NCBI GenBank assembly: GCA_041671765.1
Contig: JBAZAX010000014.1
Span: 1-39,743, forward strand
DNA: 39,743 bases
Reading direction: 5' to 3'
Source of the DNA: JBAZAX01 sp041671765
GTDB taxonomy: Bacteria > Babelota > Babeliae > Babelales > RVW-14
Shown here in pieces: positions 17,448 through 25,914 of this stretch. The notes under the pieces are model-generated. The model worked only from the letters and a program-made list of their open reading frames with translations. It was not told the DNA's origin and searched no databases. The position numbers and the translations under genes are program-made. Every line of letters starts with the position of its first letter. Position 1 is the stretch's first letter.

Positions 17448-18119
17448 CTATTTTTGAAATAAACTCTCATTTACTTCAACCTCTTCATAAAATCGCCTCA
17501 AATATTCTTCCATAAAAGCGTGTCTTTCACAGGCCATTTTTTTTGCAGTTTGGGTATTCATCATGTCTTTAAGAAATAACAGTTTTTCATGAAAATGATT
17601 TATTGATGTTCCCGTACTATTTTTATAGTGCTCAAATGATTCATGAATAATAGGTTTTATTGCAGGATTATAAATTTCTCTTTGCTTATAACCCCCATAA
17701 GCAAAGGCTCTTGCTATACCAATTGCGCCAATTGCATCAAGTCGGTCGGCATCTTGAACCACTTGCCCCTCTTTTGATAATTTTTCTACAGCAGTTTTGG
17801 CACCTTTAAAAGAAACTTTTTTTACTATTTCACAAACATGATCTAGAACCTCACCCTCAATTTGAAATTTATCAAGAAATTCCCTGGTAATTCGAGCACC
17901 TGCAGTTAAATCTCCGTCGTAAAACTTCCAATCGGCAATATCATGTAAAAGTGCCCCAAGCTGTACCACAAACATATCAACTTGCTCAGCGTGCCCTATT
18001 TTTATGGAATTATTCCAAACTCTATAAACATGTAACCAGTCATGGCCTGTAGATTCGGAGTCCATCTTATTTTTCACAAACTCAGCAGTTTTAGTAATTA
18101 TTAAATCTTGATTGACCAT
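17448..18119 (-). CDS. HD-domain phosphohydrolase (YedJ-like)
   Basis: HD-superfamily metal-dependent phosphohydrolase of 223 residues. Motifs: GHDWLHVYRVW near residue 24-34 with the first His, LLHDIADWK with the HD pair, and DADRLDAIGAIGIARAF with the last Asp. This set matches the YedJ-like group of uncharacterised HD hydrolases; the substrate cannot be told. The frame is open up to 18179. The upstream part reads KNLENLKNLENL, a low-complexity stretch, and the ATG at 18119 has GGAG in front, so I choose that start. It is upstream of sufS on the same strand with 71 bp between. Confidence 0.85.
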   Translation of the reverse strand: MVNQDLIITKTAEFVKNKMDSESTGHDWLHVYRVWNNSIKIGHAEQVDMFVVQLGALLHDIADWKFYDGDLTAGARITREFLDKFQIEGEVLDHVCEIVKKVSFKGAKTAVEKLSKEGQVVQDADRLDAIGAIGIARAFAYGGYKQREIYNPAIKPIIHESFEHYKNSTGTSINHFHEKLLFLKDMMNTQTAKKMACERHAFMEEYLRRFYEEVEVNESLFQK

Positions 18120-18326
18120 TAAATTCTCCAAGTTTTTTAAGTTTTCCAAATTCTTTAGTTTTAGGTTAAAACGACCCAAGCTTATCCAAAACTAAAAATA
18201 AACACAATCAGTCAAAAAAGTTACATAATTGGATTAGCTTAGGCATTTGACAATACCCCGATTTATCCGATATTTTAATAACTTAACAAAGCATAAAATT
18301 GCATAAACCGCCATAAAGAAGCAAAG

Positions 18327-19928
18327 ATGATCACAATAAAAAATAATTTTGAAAAAATTCTGATAGCAAACCGTGGTGAAATTGCCCTGCGCATCCAACA
18401 AACATGCAAATCCTTGGGCATACAAACGGTTGCCATTTACGCCCCTCAAGACAATTCAAGTCCACATGTATACCAGGCAGACCAGGCCTATTTTATCAAC
18501 CATGATGGGTATAAGGCTTATCTGGCTCAAGACGAAATCATAGAAATTGCAAAAAAATCAGATTGTGACGCCATCCACCCCGGTTATGGATTTCTTTCTG
18601 AAAATGCTACTTTTGCCCAAAAGGTCGTTGACGCCGGTATAACTTGGATCGGGCCAAACCCACAAACCATTCGGTTAATGGGAGATAAAAACCAGGCAAG
18701 AATTGTAGCCCAAGAGGCAGGTGTTCCAACCGTACCGGGCGCAAAACTTGAAAATATAGGTCAGATTAGTACAAATCAAACCAATTTTCAAAACGCGCTG
18801 GATCTAGCCAAACAGGTCGGCTTTCCTCTTATATTAAAAGATCCACTTGGTGGAGGAGGCAAGGGGGCCAGAAGAGTCAACAGTGAAGCAGAATTTGAAA
18901 ATGCTTTGAATATGACCATATCTGAATCACAAAAACTTACAGGAACGACAACAATTTTACTTGAACGATACCTTGAAAATGCACGACACGTTGAAATTCA
19001 GATTGCAGGGGATGGTCAAAACTTTGTCCATCTTTTTGAACGAGATTGTTCATTACAACGTCGCTACCAAAAAATCATAGAAGAATCGCCATGCCTTTTT
19101 GTCAGCAAGGCAACACTTGAAACCATGTATAACGCAGCAATCAGTTTAGCCAAAGCTGTAAATTACCAAAATGTCGGCACAATTGAGTTTATGGTCGCCG
19201 ACCAAGACTTTTATTTTCTTGAAATGAATACGCGTCTACAAGTCGAACACTCTGTGACGGAGATGACGACAGGTGTTGATCTTGTTGCCCTGCAACTACA
19301 AATCGCACAAACCGGACAACTGACAATAAAACAGGAAGATATTACGCAACACGGGCATGCAATTGAATGCAGAATTTATTCCGAAGATCCGGAAAATAAC
19401 TTTGCTCCATGCGCAGGCAAAATAAACTATCTTGAAATTCCCCAAATGCCATTTATTCGTGTTGATCACGCACTTCAATCCGGCTGCGAAGTCTCACCTT
19501 TTTTTGATCCGATGCAGGCAAAGGTTACGGTGTTTGGTCAAAATCGTGAACTAGCAACTGCATATATGCAAACAGCTCTTAAAAATTTTCATATCAATGG
19601 CATTACAACAAATACAGAGTTTTTGCTTGCACTTCTTTATACAGAAGAATTTGGTCACGGTAATTTTCATACCCAAACACTCACACAAGCGTTTATAGAG
19701 CAGGTTTATAAAAAATATAAGAATAAAGAATGTCAGGACCTGACAAATCAGGAACTAATAAGTCAGGAACTGACAAGTCAGGAAATTGGCGCAATCGCTG
19801 CAACAATTTTACACTGCCTCAAAAAACAAAACTCAGCCTATACTCCAAGTAAAACTTATGAAATTAAAAAAGCACAAAAACCTGATTCTAAAAAAGATAT
19901 TCTGTGGAAAGCGCAACAATGGCAATAA
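18327..19928 (+). CDS. accC: Biotin carboxylase subunit of a biotin-dependent carboxylase
   Basis: This subunit uses ATP and bicarbonate to carboxylate biotin on the carrier protein. The 533 residues contain KILIANRGEIALRI (10-23), HPGYGFLSENA (84-94), the ATP loop GGGGKGARR (175-183), ERDCSLQRR (238-246) and EMNTRLQVEH (299-308). Stand-alone AccC is about 450 residues; the extra C-terminal 80 include a 15-bp in-frame repeat (about 469-488). The gene overlaps the carrier protein gene by 10 bp. No carboxyltransferase gene is in the window, so acetyl-CoA, propionyl-CoA or pyruvate/oxaloacetate chemistry cannot be decided. The gene symbol is given for homology only. Confidence 0.9.
   Translation: MITIKNNFEKILIANRGEIALRIQQTCKSLGIQTVAIYAPQDNSSPHVYQADQAYFINHDGYKAYLAQDEIIEIAKKSDCDAIHPGYGFLSENATFAQKVVDAGITWIGPNPQTIRLMGDKNQARIVAQEAGVPTVPGAKLENIGQISTNQTNFQNALDLAKQVGFPLILKDPLGGGGKGARRVNSEAEFENALNMTISESQKLTGTTTILLERYLENARHVEIQIAGDGQNFVHLFERDCSLQRRYQKIIEESPCLFVSKATLETMYNAAISLAKAVNYQNVGTIEFMVADQDFYFLEMNTRLQVEHSVTEMTTGVDLVALQLQIAQTGQLTIKQEDITQHGHAIECRIYSEDPENNFAPCAGKINYLEIPQMPFIRVDHALQSGCEVSPFFDPMQAKVTVFGQNRELATAYMQTALKNFHINGITTNTEFLLALLYTEEFGHGNFHTQTLTQAFIEQVYKKYKNKECQDLTNQELISQELTSQEIGAIAATILHCLKKQNSAYTPSKTYEIKKAQKPDSKKDILWKAQQWQ
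19731..19790 (+). repeat. 15-bp in-frame repeat, four imperfect copies
   Basis: Four imperfect 15-bp units (type AGTCAGGAACTGACA) encode CQDLT, NQELI, SQELT and SQEIG in the C-terminal extension of the biotin carboxylase. The unit is a multiple of three, so it expands without a frameshift. Confidence 0.8.
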
Positions 19929-20494
19929 AAGAATTTTCAATCAATGGGAAAACAGTAGCTGTTGAAATTTTAGAGCAACATCCCTCTTATTTTAAATTCA
20001 AAATTAATGATAAAACATTCGAAGTATCAATTGAAGACCATAATCCTGTAAAACAAATTTTGAATTTTGTTATTAATAATCACCCGGTCAAAATAAAATA
20101 TTCCAAACAACAAGACCTTGGCAACCAGTTTAATAACGAAAATCTATTGATTTATATTATCAATCATTGTGCACAAATTTTGGCTAAACCTGTAACCCAA
20201 AAAACAAACACCCAACCTGTCGCATCTAATCCCGGATCTCCACAAACCGTTGGCGAGAAACAACCACAAGCATCAAGCAACGAACAAACACTTAAAAGTC
20301 CGCTAGCCGGCCGAATTATAAAAATTTTAGTAAAAACCGGCGATCAGGTCAGTAAAAATCAACTCTTAGTAATTATCGAATCAATGAAGATGGAGAACGA
20401 GATCCGTGCAACATTCCCCGGATTTATTAAAAATATTTCAATTACAGAGGGAAATTTGGTACAACAGAATCAAGTTTTAATAACTTTTGGGTGA
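19919..20494 (+). CDS. Biotin carboxyl carrier protein
   Basis: The 191-residue product carries biotin between the carboxylase and a carboxyltransferase. Residues 126-191 are a biotinyl domain: LKSPLAGRIIKILVKTGDQV, then ESMKMENE with biotinylated Lys157, and a closing strand NQVLITFG. The middle (95-125) is a Pro/Gln/Ser-rich linker. The MKME sequence at the biotin site is typical of acyl-CoA, pyruvate or oxaloacetate-type carriers, whereas fatty-acid AccB usually has AMKLMNE. The ATG at 19919 is preferred over an in-frame GTG at 19904; it overlaps the upstream stop (ATGGCAATAA), suggesting translational coupling. Confidence 0.9.
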   Translation: MAIKEFSINGKTVAVEILEQHPSYFKFKINDKTFEVSIEDHNPVKQILNFVINNHPVKIKYSKQQDLGNQFNNENLLIYIINHCAQILAKPVTQKTNTQPVASNPGSPQTVGEKQPQASSNEQTLKSPLAGRIIKILVKTGDQVSKNQLLVIIESMKMENEIRATFPGFIKNISITEGNLVQQNQVLITFG

Positions 20495-20520
20495 TGTTAG
20501 GATCAAAAAAGGAGAAGTGG

Positions 20521-21372
20521 ATGCAAACGCAAAAAGTTCCTGCCAAAAAAAGCTTTAGAGTAGATGAGCTGGCAAAAGAGTTGGGTGTAAAAAAATTTAT
20601 TCTCAAAAACTGGGAAAAACAGTTTGATCTCAAAAAATGTGGACTCGATAATAAATATTCCCAGGAAGATTTCAAAATATTTGCAGCCATTAAAAATCTT
20701 GTTTTTATTAAAAAAATGCCACAATCTATAGCAAAAAAACACTTACAAGAAATATTAGCCGGTAAAGAATTTATTGAATCCAAACAAGAGTTATCGGAAC
20801 AAATAACGCAAGAAATCGCAACGCAAGAGGTTACAGCACTGGATGATGTGGAACAAGAAGATTTTTCTGTGCAAGAATCCAAAGATCAAGACGCTGCAAA
20901 AATGATCTGTGAACAAGAACAAGAGATTGCAGAAATAGCTACACTTGAAAAGGCAATTCAAGAGATGGGTGTTCACGCAATGGCAACACAAGAAATAACA
21001 ATGCAAGAGATGACAGCCGAAGAGATCGCGGATGAAGAACGAGCCCAAGCATTTATTGCAAAAGGCCTAGCAGACGAAAACGAAACAACGTTTCAAGGCG
21101 CGCACGAGGATCTTCAAAACGAAAAAATCGTAGAAGAAATCAGGGAAACCAAAACATCAGTTGAAACGTCGCAAGTCAATTTTGAAGAAATATCTGATAC
21201 AGAAATATCTGACACGGCGCTACCTGAAGAAACTATTAACGAAGAAATTCTCACAGCACAATCGAATGATATTGCCGATATTAAACCGGCACTGCAAGAA
21301 AAAGAGGCTTTTATTAAAAATATTCAGTCATTTAAGGAACAGTTACTCAAAATTCATGAACAGTTGAAGTAG
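20521..21372 (+). CDS. MerR-like helix-turn-helix protein with long acidic repetitive tail
   Basis: The 283-residue product has an N-terminal winged-helix region (about 8-75): FRVDELAKELGVKKFILKNWEKQF, then YSQEDFKIFAAIKNLVFIKKM, which has the spacing of MerR DNA-binding domains. From residue 80 onward the chain is Glu/Gln-rich and low in complexity, with units like TQEIATQEVT and MATQEITMQEMTAEEIA, then a final helix (EAFIKNIQSFKEQLLKIHEQLK). The ATG at 20521 has AGGAGAAG in front; the frame is open 30 bp further. It may be a regulator or nucleoid-associated protein; the target is unknown. It lies between the carboxylase genes and truB. Confidence 0.72.
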   Translation: MQTQKVPAKKSFRVDELAKELGVKKFILKNWEKQFDLKKCGLDNKYSQEDFKIFAAIKNLVFIKKMPQSIAKKHLQEILAGKEFIESKQELSEQITQEIATQEVTALDDVEQEDFSVQESKDQDAAKMICEQEQEIAEIATLEKAIQEMGVHAMATQEITMQEMTAEEIADEERAQAFIAKGLADENETTFQGAHEDLQNEKIVEEIRETKTSVETSQVNFEEISDTEISDTALPEETINEEILTAQSNDIADIKPALQEKEAFIKNIQSFKEQLLKIHEQLK

Positions 21373-21401
21373 GTAGAAAAAAATCGAAAAAAATAAACAA
21401 C

Positions 21402-22148
21402 ATGCAAGAGATCAATTTTTCAGGACTTATAAAAATCAATAAACCTGTAGGCATAACATCATACGACTGCATAAGACATATCAAACGTATTTTAAATATC
21501 AAAAAAATTAAGATTGGTCACGCAGGAACACTTGATCCATTTGCATCAGGATTGATGTTAATCTGCATCGGACGAGAAGCAACAAAAACAATTGATCAGT
21601 TAATGACTCAAGACAAAGAGTATCTGGTAAAGGCCAAGCTTGGTGAATTAACAGATACTCTTGATCTAACGGGAAAAGTACTTGAATCGAAGATTCTCGA
21701 ATCGAAGATTCTTGAACCGAAGACTATTAATCCAAGTCTTACAAAACAAGATATCGAAAAAGCAATCAAAGAGTTGGGAACAAGTTACATACAAACCCCA
21801 CCAATCTACTCCGCTCTAAAACATCAGGGCAAGCCGTTGTACGAACTTGCACGCGAACAAAAAATGGAACCTCACGAACTTGAAGAGATTGTTCAAAAAA
21901 AGAGTCGCCTGGTTGAAATTTATAAAATTGAAGTCTTAAATGTTGAATTACCATTTTTTACATTCAAAGCGCATGTATCAAAGGGAACTTATATAAGATC
22001 ACTTGCTGAAGATATCGCTCAAAAATTAGATTTGCATGCAACGACTTATGAACTAGAGAGAACAAAAATTGGAGAATATAAGCTGGAAGATGCAACAAAA
22101 CTTTATGATTTAAAAACAGTTGAAGATATTAAAAACTTGGTAGTTTGA
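21402..22148 (+). CDS. truB: tRNA pseudouridine-55 synthase TruB
   Basis: TruB converts U55 to pseudouridine in the T-loop of tRNAs. The 248 residues show LIKINKPVGITSYDCIRHI (9-27), GHAGTLDPFASGLM with catalytic Asp45, YLVKAKLG, TPPIYSALKHQGKPLYELAR, and SKGTYIRSLAEDIAQKL. Between the strands near residues 93-108 there is a small repeat (ESKILESKILEPK) from a duplicated 15-bp unit, an insertion unlikely to touch the active site. It lacks a long C-terminal PUA extension, as in many short bacterial TruB. It follows the MerR-like gene by 29 bp. Confidence 0.94.
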   Translation: MQEINFSGLIKINKPVGITSYDCIRHIKRILNIKKIKIGHAGTLDPFASGLMLICIGREATKTIDQLMTQDKEYLVKAKLGELTDTLDLTGKVLESKILESKILEPKTINPSLTKQDIEKAIKELGTSYIQTPPIYSALKHQGKPLYELAREQKMEPHELEEIVQKKSRLVEIYKIEVLNVELPFFTFKAHVSKGTYIRSLAEDIAQKLDLHATTYELERTKIGEYKLEDATKLYDLKTVEDIKNLVV

Positions 22149-22163
22149 GTTTACTAATCCATG

Positions 22164-22218
22164 GATCCTGAATCAAGTTCCAGCCGTCGCTAAAGCTATG
22201 GCTGACACGCAGGATGAC
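22164..22218. repeat. Palindromic repeat interrupted by a second palindrome
   Basis: GATCCTGAATCAAGTTC (22164-22180) and AGGATGAC (22211-22218) together match the continuous repeat at 16913-16937. Between them lie 30 bp (22181-22210) that form their own palindrome (CAGCC...GGCTG) and resemble, on the minus strand, the CGCCATAGC module at 16050-16080. The spacer from truB to the tRNA holds nothing else that I can identify. Confidence 0.75.
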
Positions 22219-22337
22219 AAAATTACAATTCAAAGATACTTTCGTAAAAAAGTCAAACTAGTGGATTACCTGTCTTGTATTTAGAAGCTTAACTTGATTT
22301 ATAAAAACTAAAAAACCCAGCGAATGCTGGGAAAATT

Positions 22338-22414
<77 letters not shown>

Positions 22415-22444
22415 TCATATTCTAAAATCTCAATTTGTAGCTTA

Positions 22445-22472
22445 ATTATAAGTATATACCCGCAATTGTCAA
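22445..22472 (-). promoter_or_regulatory. Consensus sigma-70 promoter of tRNA-fMet
   Basis: On the minus strand, TTGACA (22467-22472) and TATAAT (22445-22450) are both perfect consensus boxes, separated by 16 bp. The tRNA 5' end lies about 30 bp downstream. Confidence 0.88.
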
Positions 22473-22909
22473 ACAAAAGTTCAATTTCTTTCGTTACTAC
22501 CAAATTCATCCCAATCAACAGGGAGAACTCGCAAGTCCTGCGACAAAACATTGACTCTTTGGCAGGACGCACTCTGAACACTACGCAAATCCACGTTCAA
22601 GTCTACATTGAAAGTATATACAGCACAAAGACTCGAATCAAACGTACAGAATAAACACAAAAGCTTCCTCAATTTACGAAACCTTTCACCTAGCATCTCC
22701 ACCCCCTTGTGAACTACTCTATCTAAAAGTAAAAACCCACATGCATACACCACCCACCATTTCAAGTTTAAGAGTAATACATTTCGACAACTAAAAACAA
22801 GAGTTTTAAGCGCTACAAAGGCAAAAAACCCGCTTTTTGTGATTATTTTGAGTTTTTGAGAGTTTTGGAAAAGCAAAAGTGCCGTTAATTGAGGTTTTTA
22901 GCTGGGATT
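22473..22909. other. Spacer without a convincing gene
   Basis: This stretch between the tRNA-fMet promoter and the pseudouridine synthase gene contains open frames on both strands (plus 22466-22654; minus 22481-22876). Neither has a ribosome site or recognisable family, and the minus one would begin with TTG. Residue composition (many Cys, Val, Leu) looks random. It may be the remains of a decayed gene. No RNA gene is visible. Confidence 0.5.
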
Positions 22910-23836
22910 TTAATTAAAGTTTTCGCCACTTTTTAACTTCTGTAACAAGATCTTCATATCTTGAGGGACCGGAATTTGATAATTAAACTTTTTACCTCTG
23001 TATTCAAAATGAAGATTCCAAGAATGAAGAGCCTGGCGAGATATTAGTCTAGATTTATACCCATACAAAGAATCACCTACAAGCCCATGCCCTATTGCTG
23101 CCATATGAACACGAATTTGGTGGGTTCTGCCGGTAATTATATCAACTGAAACCAAAGAGCTGTCTTTGTAATAAACAAGATTTTTGTATAGGCTTGTTGC
23201 CTCACGGCTGGCAATACCCATATGAGACATTTTGTGACGGTGGATAGGATGGCGACCAATTGGGAACTCGATTGTGCCTGATTTGTGCGGATGACGCGCA
23301 ACAACTGCCAAATAAGTTTTATGCATTTGACGTTTTTCAAACATTGAGATCAACTCACGTTGGGATCGCTCTGTTCGCGCTATGAGCATTAACCCTGACG
23401 TATCACGGTCAAGTCGATGAACGACACCGGGGCGTTGCTCGTCTTTGAGATTGCAAAAATCAGGGTAACGATGCAGTAGACCATGAACAAGTGAAATTTC
23501 TTCTTTGTTGTTATCCGAAGGATGGACAACCAGTCCCGCAGGTTTATTGATCACCAAAAAATCAGCATTTTCATCAACAACGTCAAAGGCTACCTCTGCA
23601 GGAGTTAAATCATACTCTTTAGCCGGTGGGATAGTTACTGAGATTTGATCAGTCGCCTGAACGGAATAGCTGCCCTTTGTTACTTTTTTTCCATTTACAA
23701 CAACAAAGCCTCGATCAATCAAATCTTGGAAATATGTCCTTGAATAACCCGGAAGCTGCTGAAATAAAACTTTATCCAGACGGCTACCAATCGATTCTGC
23801 GGGAATGCTTGTAATATTTAGTGTAGTTTGCGACAT
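22910..23836 (-). CDS. rluD: RluD/RluA-family 23S rRNA pseudouridine synthase
   Basis: The 308-residue protein isomerises uridines in large-subunit rRNA (RluD type). Residues 16-70 are an S4 RNA-binding domain (GSRLDKVLFQQL, RTYFQDLIDRGFVVVNGKKVTKG). The catalytic signature HRLDRDTSGLM has Asp143. Later motifs GRTHQIRVHMAAIGH and GDSLYG are typical. The ATG at 23836 (MSQTTL) has GAGG in front; the frame opens 12 bp earlier at 23848. The assignment to RluD rather than RluC rests on the N-terminal S4 domain and size and is likely but not certain. Confidence 0.9.
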   Translation of the reverse strand: MSQTTLNITSIPAESIGSRLDKVLFQQLPGYSRTYFQDLIDRGFVVVNGKKVTKGSYSVQATDQISVTIPPAKEYDLTPAEVAFDVVDENADFLVINKPAGLVVHPSDNNKEEISLVHGLLHRYPDFCNLKDEQRPGVVHRLDRDTSGLMLIARTERSQRELISMFEKRQMHKTYLAVVARHPHKSGTIEFPIGRHPIHRHKMSHMGIASREATSLYKNLVYYKDSSLVSVDIITGRTHQIRVHMAAIGHGLVGDSLYGYKSRLISRQALHSWNLHFEYRGKKFNYQIPVPQDMKILLQKLKSGENFN

Positions 23837-24032
23837 ATCTAACCTCAACCCTTACCGACCACAACTTACCGGTAAAGAATATTTTTTTTATAAAACAAAT
23901 ACGATTAAACGCTGGATTTACTATGAATTACTAGTATCATTAAGATCCATTTCTCTTTAATTATATTTTCATGTAAAATAAAGTCAAATAGGAATTTGCC
24001 TTTAAAATTTAATATTCGAAAAGGGGACGCCC

Positions 24033-25397
24033 ATGTTAACGTTGAAAAAAATATTACTGCAAATTGAGAATAATATCGAAAGCATTATCAAGGAAGATAC
24101 GATCCTTGGGAAAGATTTATGGCAAATTCTTTTGCAGCAACACCCGGCAGATATTGCTTTAATAATTAATAATATTGATAATCAATCGCAGATAGCACTA
24201 TTCAAAAAAATGCCAAAGGACCTTGCTTTCAACGTTTTTGAAAAAATTCAGGAGCCCATTCAGGCGTTTATTCTTGCAAATCTTGATCATGACGACATTG
24301 CATACATTTTGACCGAAATTCCTGTAAGCGCACTTACAGACCTTTTTGAACATATATCAGATGAAGAACTTGAAAAATACTTAAAATTATTACAGGTAAA
24401 ACAACGCAACAAATTAATCTCACTACGAAGCTTTGCTCCCGAATCTGCAGGTGCTCGTATGCAAACAGACGTTTTGACTTTACAAGAGAATTTCACAGTC
24501 AAACGAAGCATTGAAGTTTTACAACGATTAACCCCTAAACAATCTGTTGATAACGTCTTTTACGTCACAGACAAAAATAACGTTATAGTAGGATATCTAA
24601 CAATCGACAAGCTTGTTTTAAATAAACCGGAAACATTACTCAGTCAAATTATGGATGAAGCTGAATTTTTGGTTTATGTAGACGAAGATCAGGAAGATGT
24701 TGCCAACCAGATGAAACACTATAATCTGATTTGCGCACCGGTTATCGATAAAGAGAAACACTTTCTTGGAATTATAACAGCCGAAGATGTTTTTGAAATT
24801 ATGACAGAAGAAGAAAGTGAAGACGTTTATAAAATGTCCGGACAGGCTCCGATGGAACATAGCTATTTTGCAACACCTACGTGGCAACTTGTAAGGCAGC
24901 GCATACCATGGTTAATAGGCCTGCTTTTATTACAAAGTTTTTCAAGCATGATTCTATTACAGTATAATTCCATGATCAGCAGCTATGCTATTATTACACT
25001 ATTTTTGACAATGCTAATTGGCACAGGTGGCAATGCTGGAAACCAATCCGCAACGCTTGTCATTCGCGGATTGACAACAAAAGAGATCACTCGTCAAAAT
25101 GGCATTAAAATGTTAGTTCGAGAAATGGGCATCTCTTTAATACTTGCCTCAATAATAGTTTTGGTAGGATTTACGCGCGTATTTTACACGTCTCATGATA
25201 TTGTTAGCACAATTGCCATAACACTATCGCTATTTCTAATTATCGTTACTTCTATAACACTGGGAACCTTAATTCCACTCGTCCTTGAACGATTTAATCT
25301 AGACCCTGCACATTCCGCTGCTCCTTTTTTAACAACGCTCATGGACATTTTGGGCGTACTTATATATTGCGTTGTTTGTAGTAGAATTCTTGGATAA
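24033..25397 (+). CDS. mgtE: Magnesium transporter MgtE
   Basis: MgtE is a Mg2+-gated inner-membrane magnesium channel. The 454 residues show the full family order: an N-terminal helical domain (1-130; QQHPADIALIINNI, LANLDHDDIAYILTEI), two CBS domains (about 140-262; PVIDKEKHFLGIITAEDVFEI), a plug helix and five membrane helices (285-454). The membrane signature is TGGNAGNQSATLVIRGL. The start has AAGGGG upstream. It stands alone between the pseudouridine synthase gene and the tRNA pair. Neither a magnesium riboswitch nor other leader structure was recognised in the 184 bp in front. Confidence 0.95.
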   Translation: MLTLKKILLQIENNIESIIKEDTILGKDLWQILLQQHPADIALIINNIDNQSQIALFKKMPKDLAFNVFEKIQEPIQAFILANLDHDDIAYILTEIPVSALTDLFEHISDEELEKYLKLLQVKQRNKLISLRSFAPESAGARMQTDVLTLQENFTVKRSIEVLQRLTPKQSVDNVFYVTDKNNVIVGYLTIDKLVLNKPETLLSQIMDEAEFLVYVDEDQEDVANQMKHYNLICAPVIDKEKHFLGIITAEDVFEIMTEEESEDVYKMSGQAPMEHSYFATPTWQLVRQRIPWLIGLLLLQSFSSMILLQYNSMISSYAIITLFLTMLIGTGGNAGNQSATLVIRGLTTKEITRQNGIKMLVREMGISLILASIIVLVGFTRVFYTSHDIVSTIAITLSLFLIIVTSITLGTLIPLVLERFNLDPAHSAAPFLTTLMDILGVLIYCVVCSRILG

Positions 25398-25467
25398 AAT
25401 TTATTTCGCTTATTCATGACTAGATCGTGCTATCAAAAAATAACTTTAATAATTGGCACTTATTTCC

Positions 25468-25496
25468 TTGACAAAAACTGCATATTTTAATAGATT
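25468..25496 (+). promoter_or_regulatory. Sigma-70 promoter of the tRNA-Lys/tRNA-Glu unit
   Basis: TTGACA (25468-25473) and TAGATT (25491-25496) are separated by exactly 17 bp, and the first tRNA starts 18 bp after the -10 box. Confidence 0.75.
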
Positions 25497-25513
25497 TTAT
25501 GCATGAAATAAGC

Positions 25514-25589
25514 GAGCCGCTAGCTCAGTCGGTAGAGCAACAGCCTTTTAAGCTGTGGGTCGCAGGTTCGATTCCTGCGCGGCTCACCA
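25514..25589 (+). tRNA. tRNA-Lys (UUU)
   Basis: A full cloverleaf: acceptor GAGCCGC/GCGGCTC, D-arm GCTC...GAGC, anticodon stem ACAGC/GCTGT with loop CTTTTAA (anticodon TTT), T-arm GCAGG-TTCGATT-CCTGC, discriminator A at 25586 and encoded CCA (25587-25589). A palindromic repeat starts at the CCA. Confidence 0.96.
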
Positions 25590-25650
25590 GTCTTCGCTGC
25601 TAACAGCAGCTTCGCCTGGCTTACGCCATCTTCGCTCTTTGAAGAATGGC
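25587..25650. repeat. Palindromic repeat abutting tRNA-Lys
   Basis: Two hairpins follow the tRNA. The first has CCAG (25587-25590) against CTGG (25616-25619), with GCTGCT (25596-25601) against AGCAGC (25605-25610) around an AAC loop. The second is GCCATCTTC (25625-25633) against GAAGAATGGC (25641-25650). The start CCAGTCTTCGC is identical to 15947-15957 in the sufS-sufU spacer. Confidence 0.7.
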
Positions 25651-25681
25651 AAGATAAAAACCAATTTTTCTTTGATACATT

Positions 25682-25759
25682 CGTCCCCATCGTCTAGGTG
25701 GACTAGGACACAGGATTTTCATTCCTGTAACATGGGTTCGAATCCCATTGGGGACGCCA
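25682..25759 (+). tRNA. tRNA-Glu (UUC)
   Basis: Acceptor GTCCCCA pairs with TGGGGAC, anticodon stem CAGGA/TCCTG with loop TTTTCAT (anticodon TTC), T-arm ATGGG-TTCGAAT-CCCAT. Discriminator G at 25756 and encoded CCA at 25757-25759. It lies 92 bp after tRNA-Lys and is probably in the same transcript. Confidence 0.95.
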
Positions 25760-25883
25760 GCTTTCGCTAAGGCTTCAGCTGGCACGGCCAGTTTTTTAAC
25801 GGTTTGATATTTGATAGTTAATTAGGCTTGATAGAAACAGGCGAAAGCTGTCCGCCGAAGCTGAAAGCGTAGGAGGACTGGCA
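25758..25883. repeat. Palindromic repeat cluster after tRNA-Glu
   Basis: The element at 25758-25786 starts within the tRNA CCA and matches the 30-bp insert at 22181-22209 at about 22 of 29 positions. A second palindrome lies at 25850-25878 (GTCCGCCGAAGC...TAGGAGGAC). CAGCTTTCGC (25758-25767) is also perfectly inverted at 25841-25850, so the whole stretch can fold into one large structure. Confidence 0.7.
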
Positions 25884-25914
25884 AAGAAATCTCTGAATTT
25901 AAGTAATCACCTTT

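Noticed and set aside
22481..22876. Open frame of 131 codons on the minus strand
   Set aside because: It would start with TTG, has no ribosome site and no family likeness, and has a random-looking composition; I treat the stretch as spacer.
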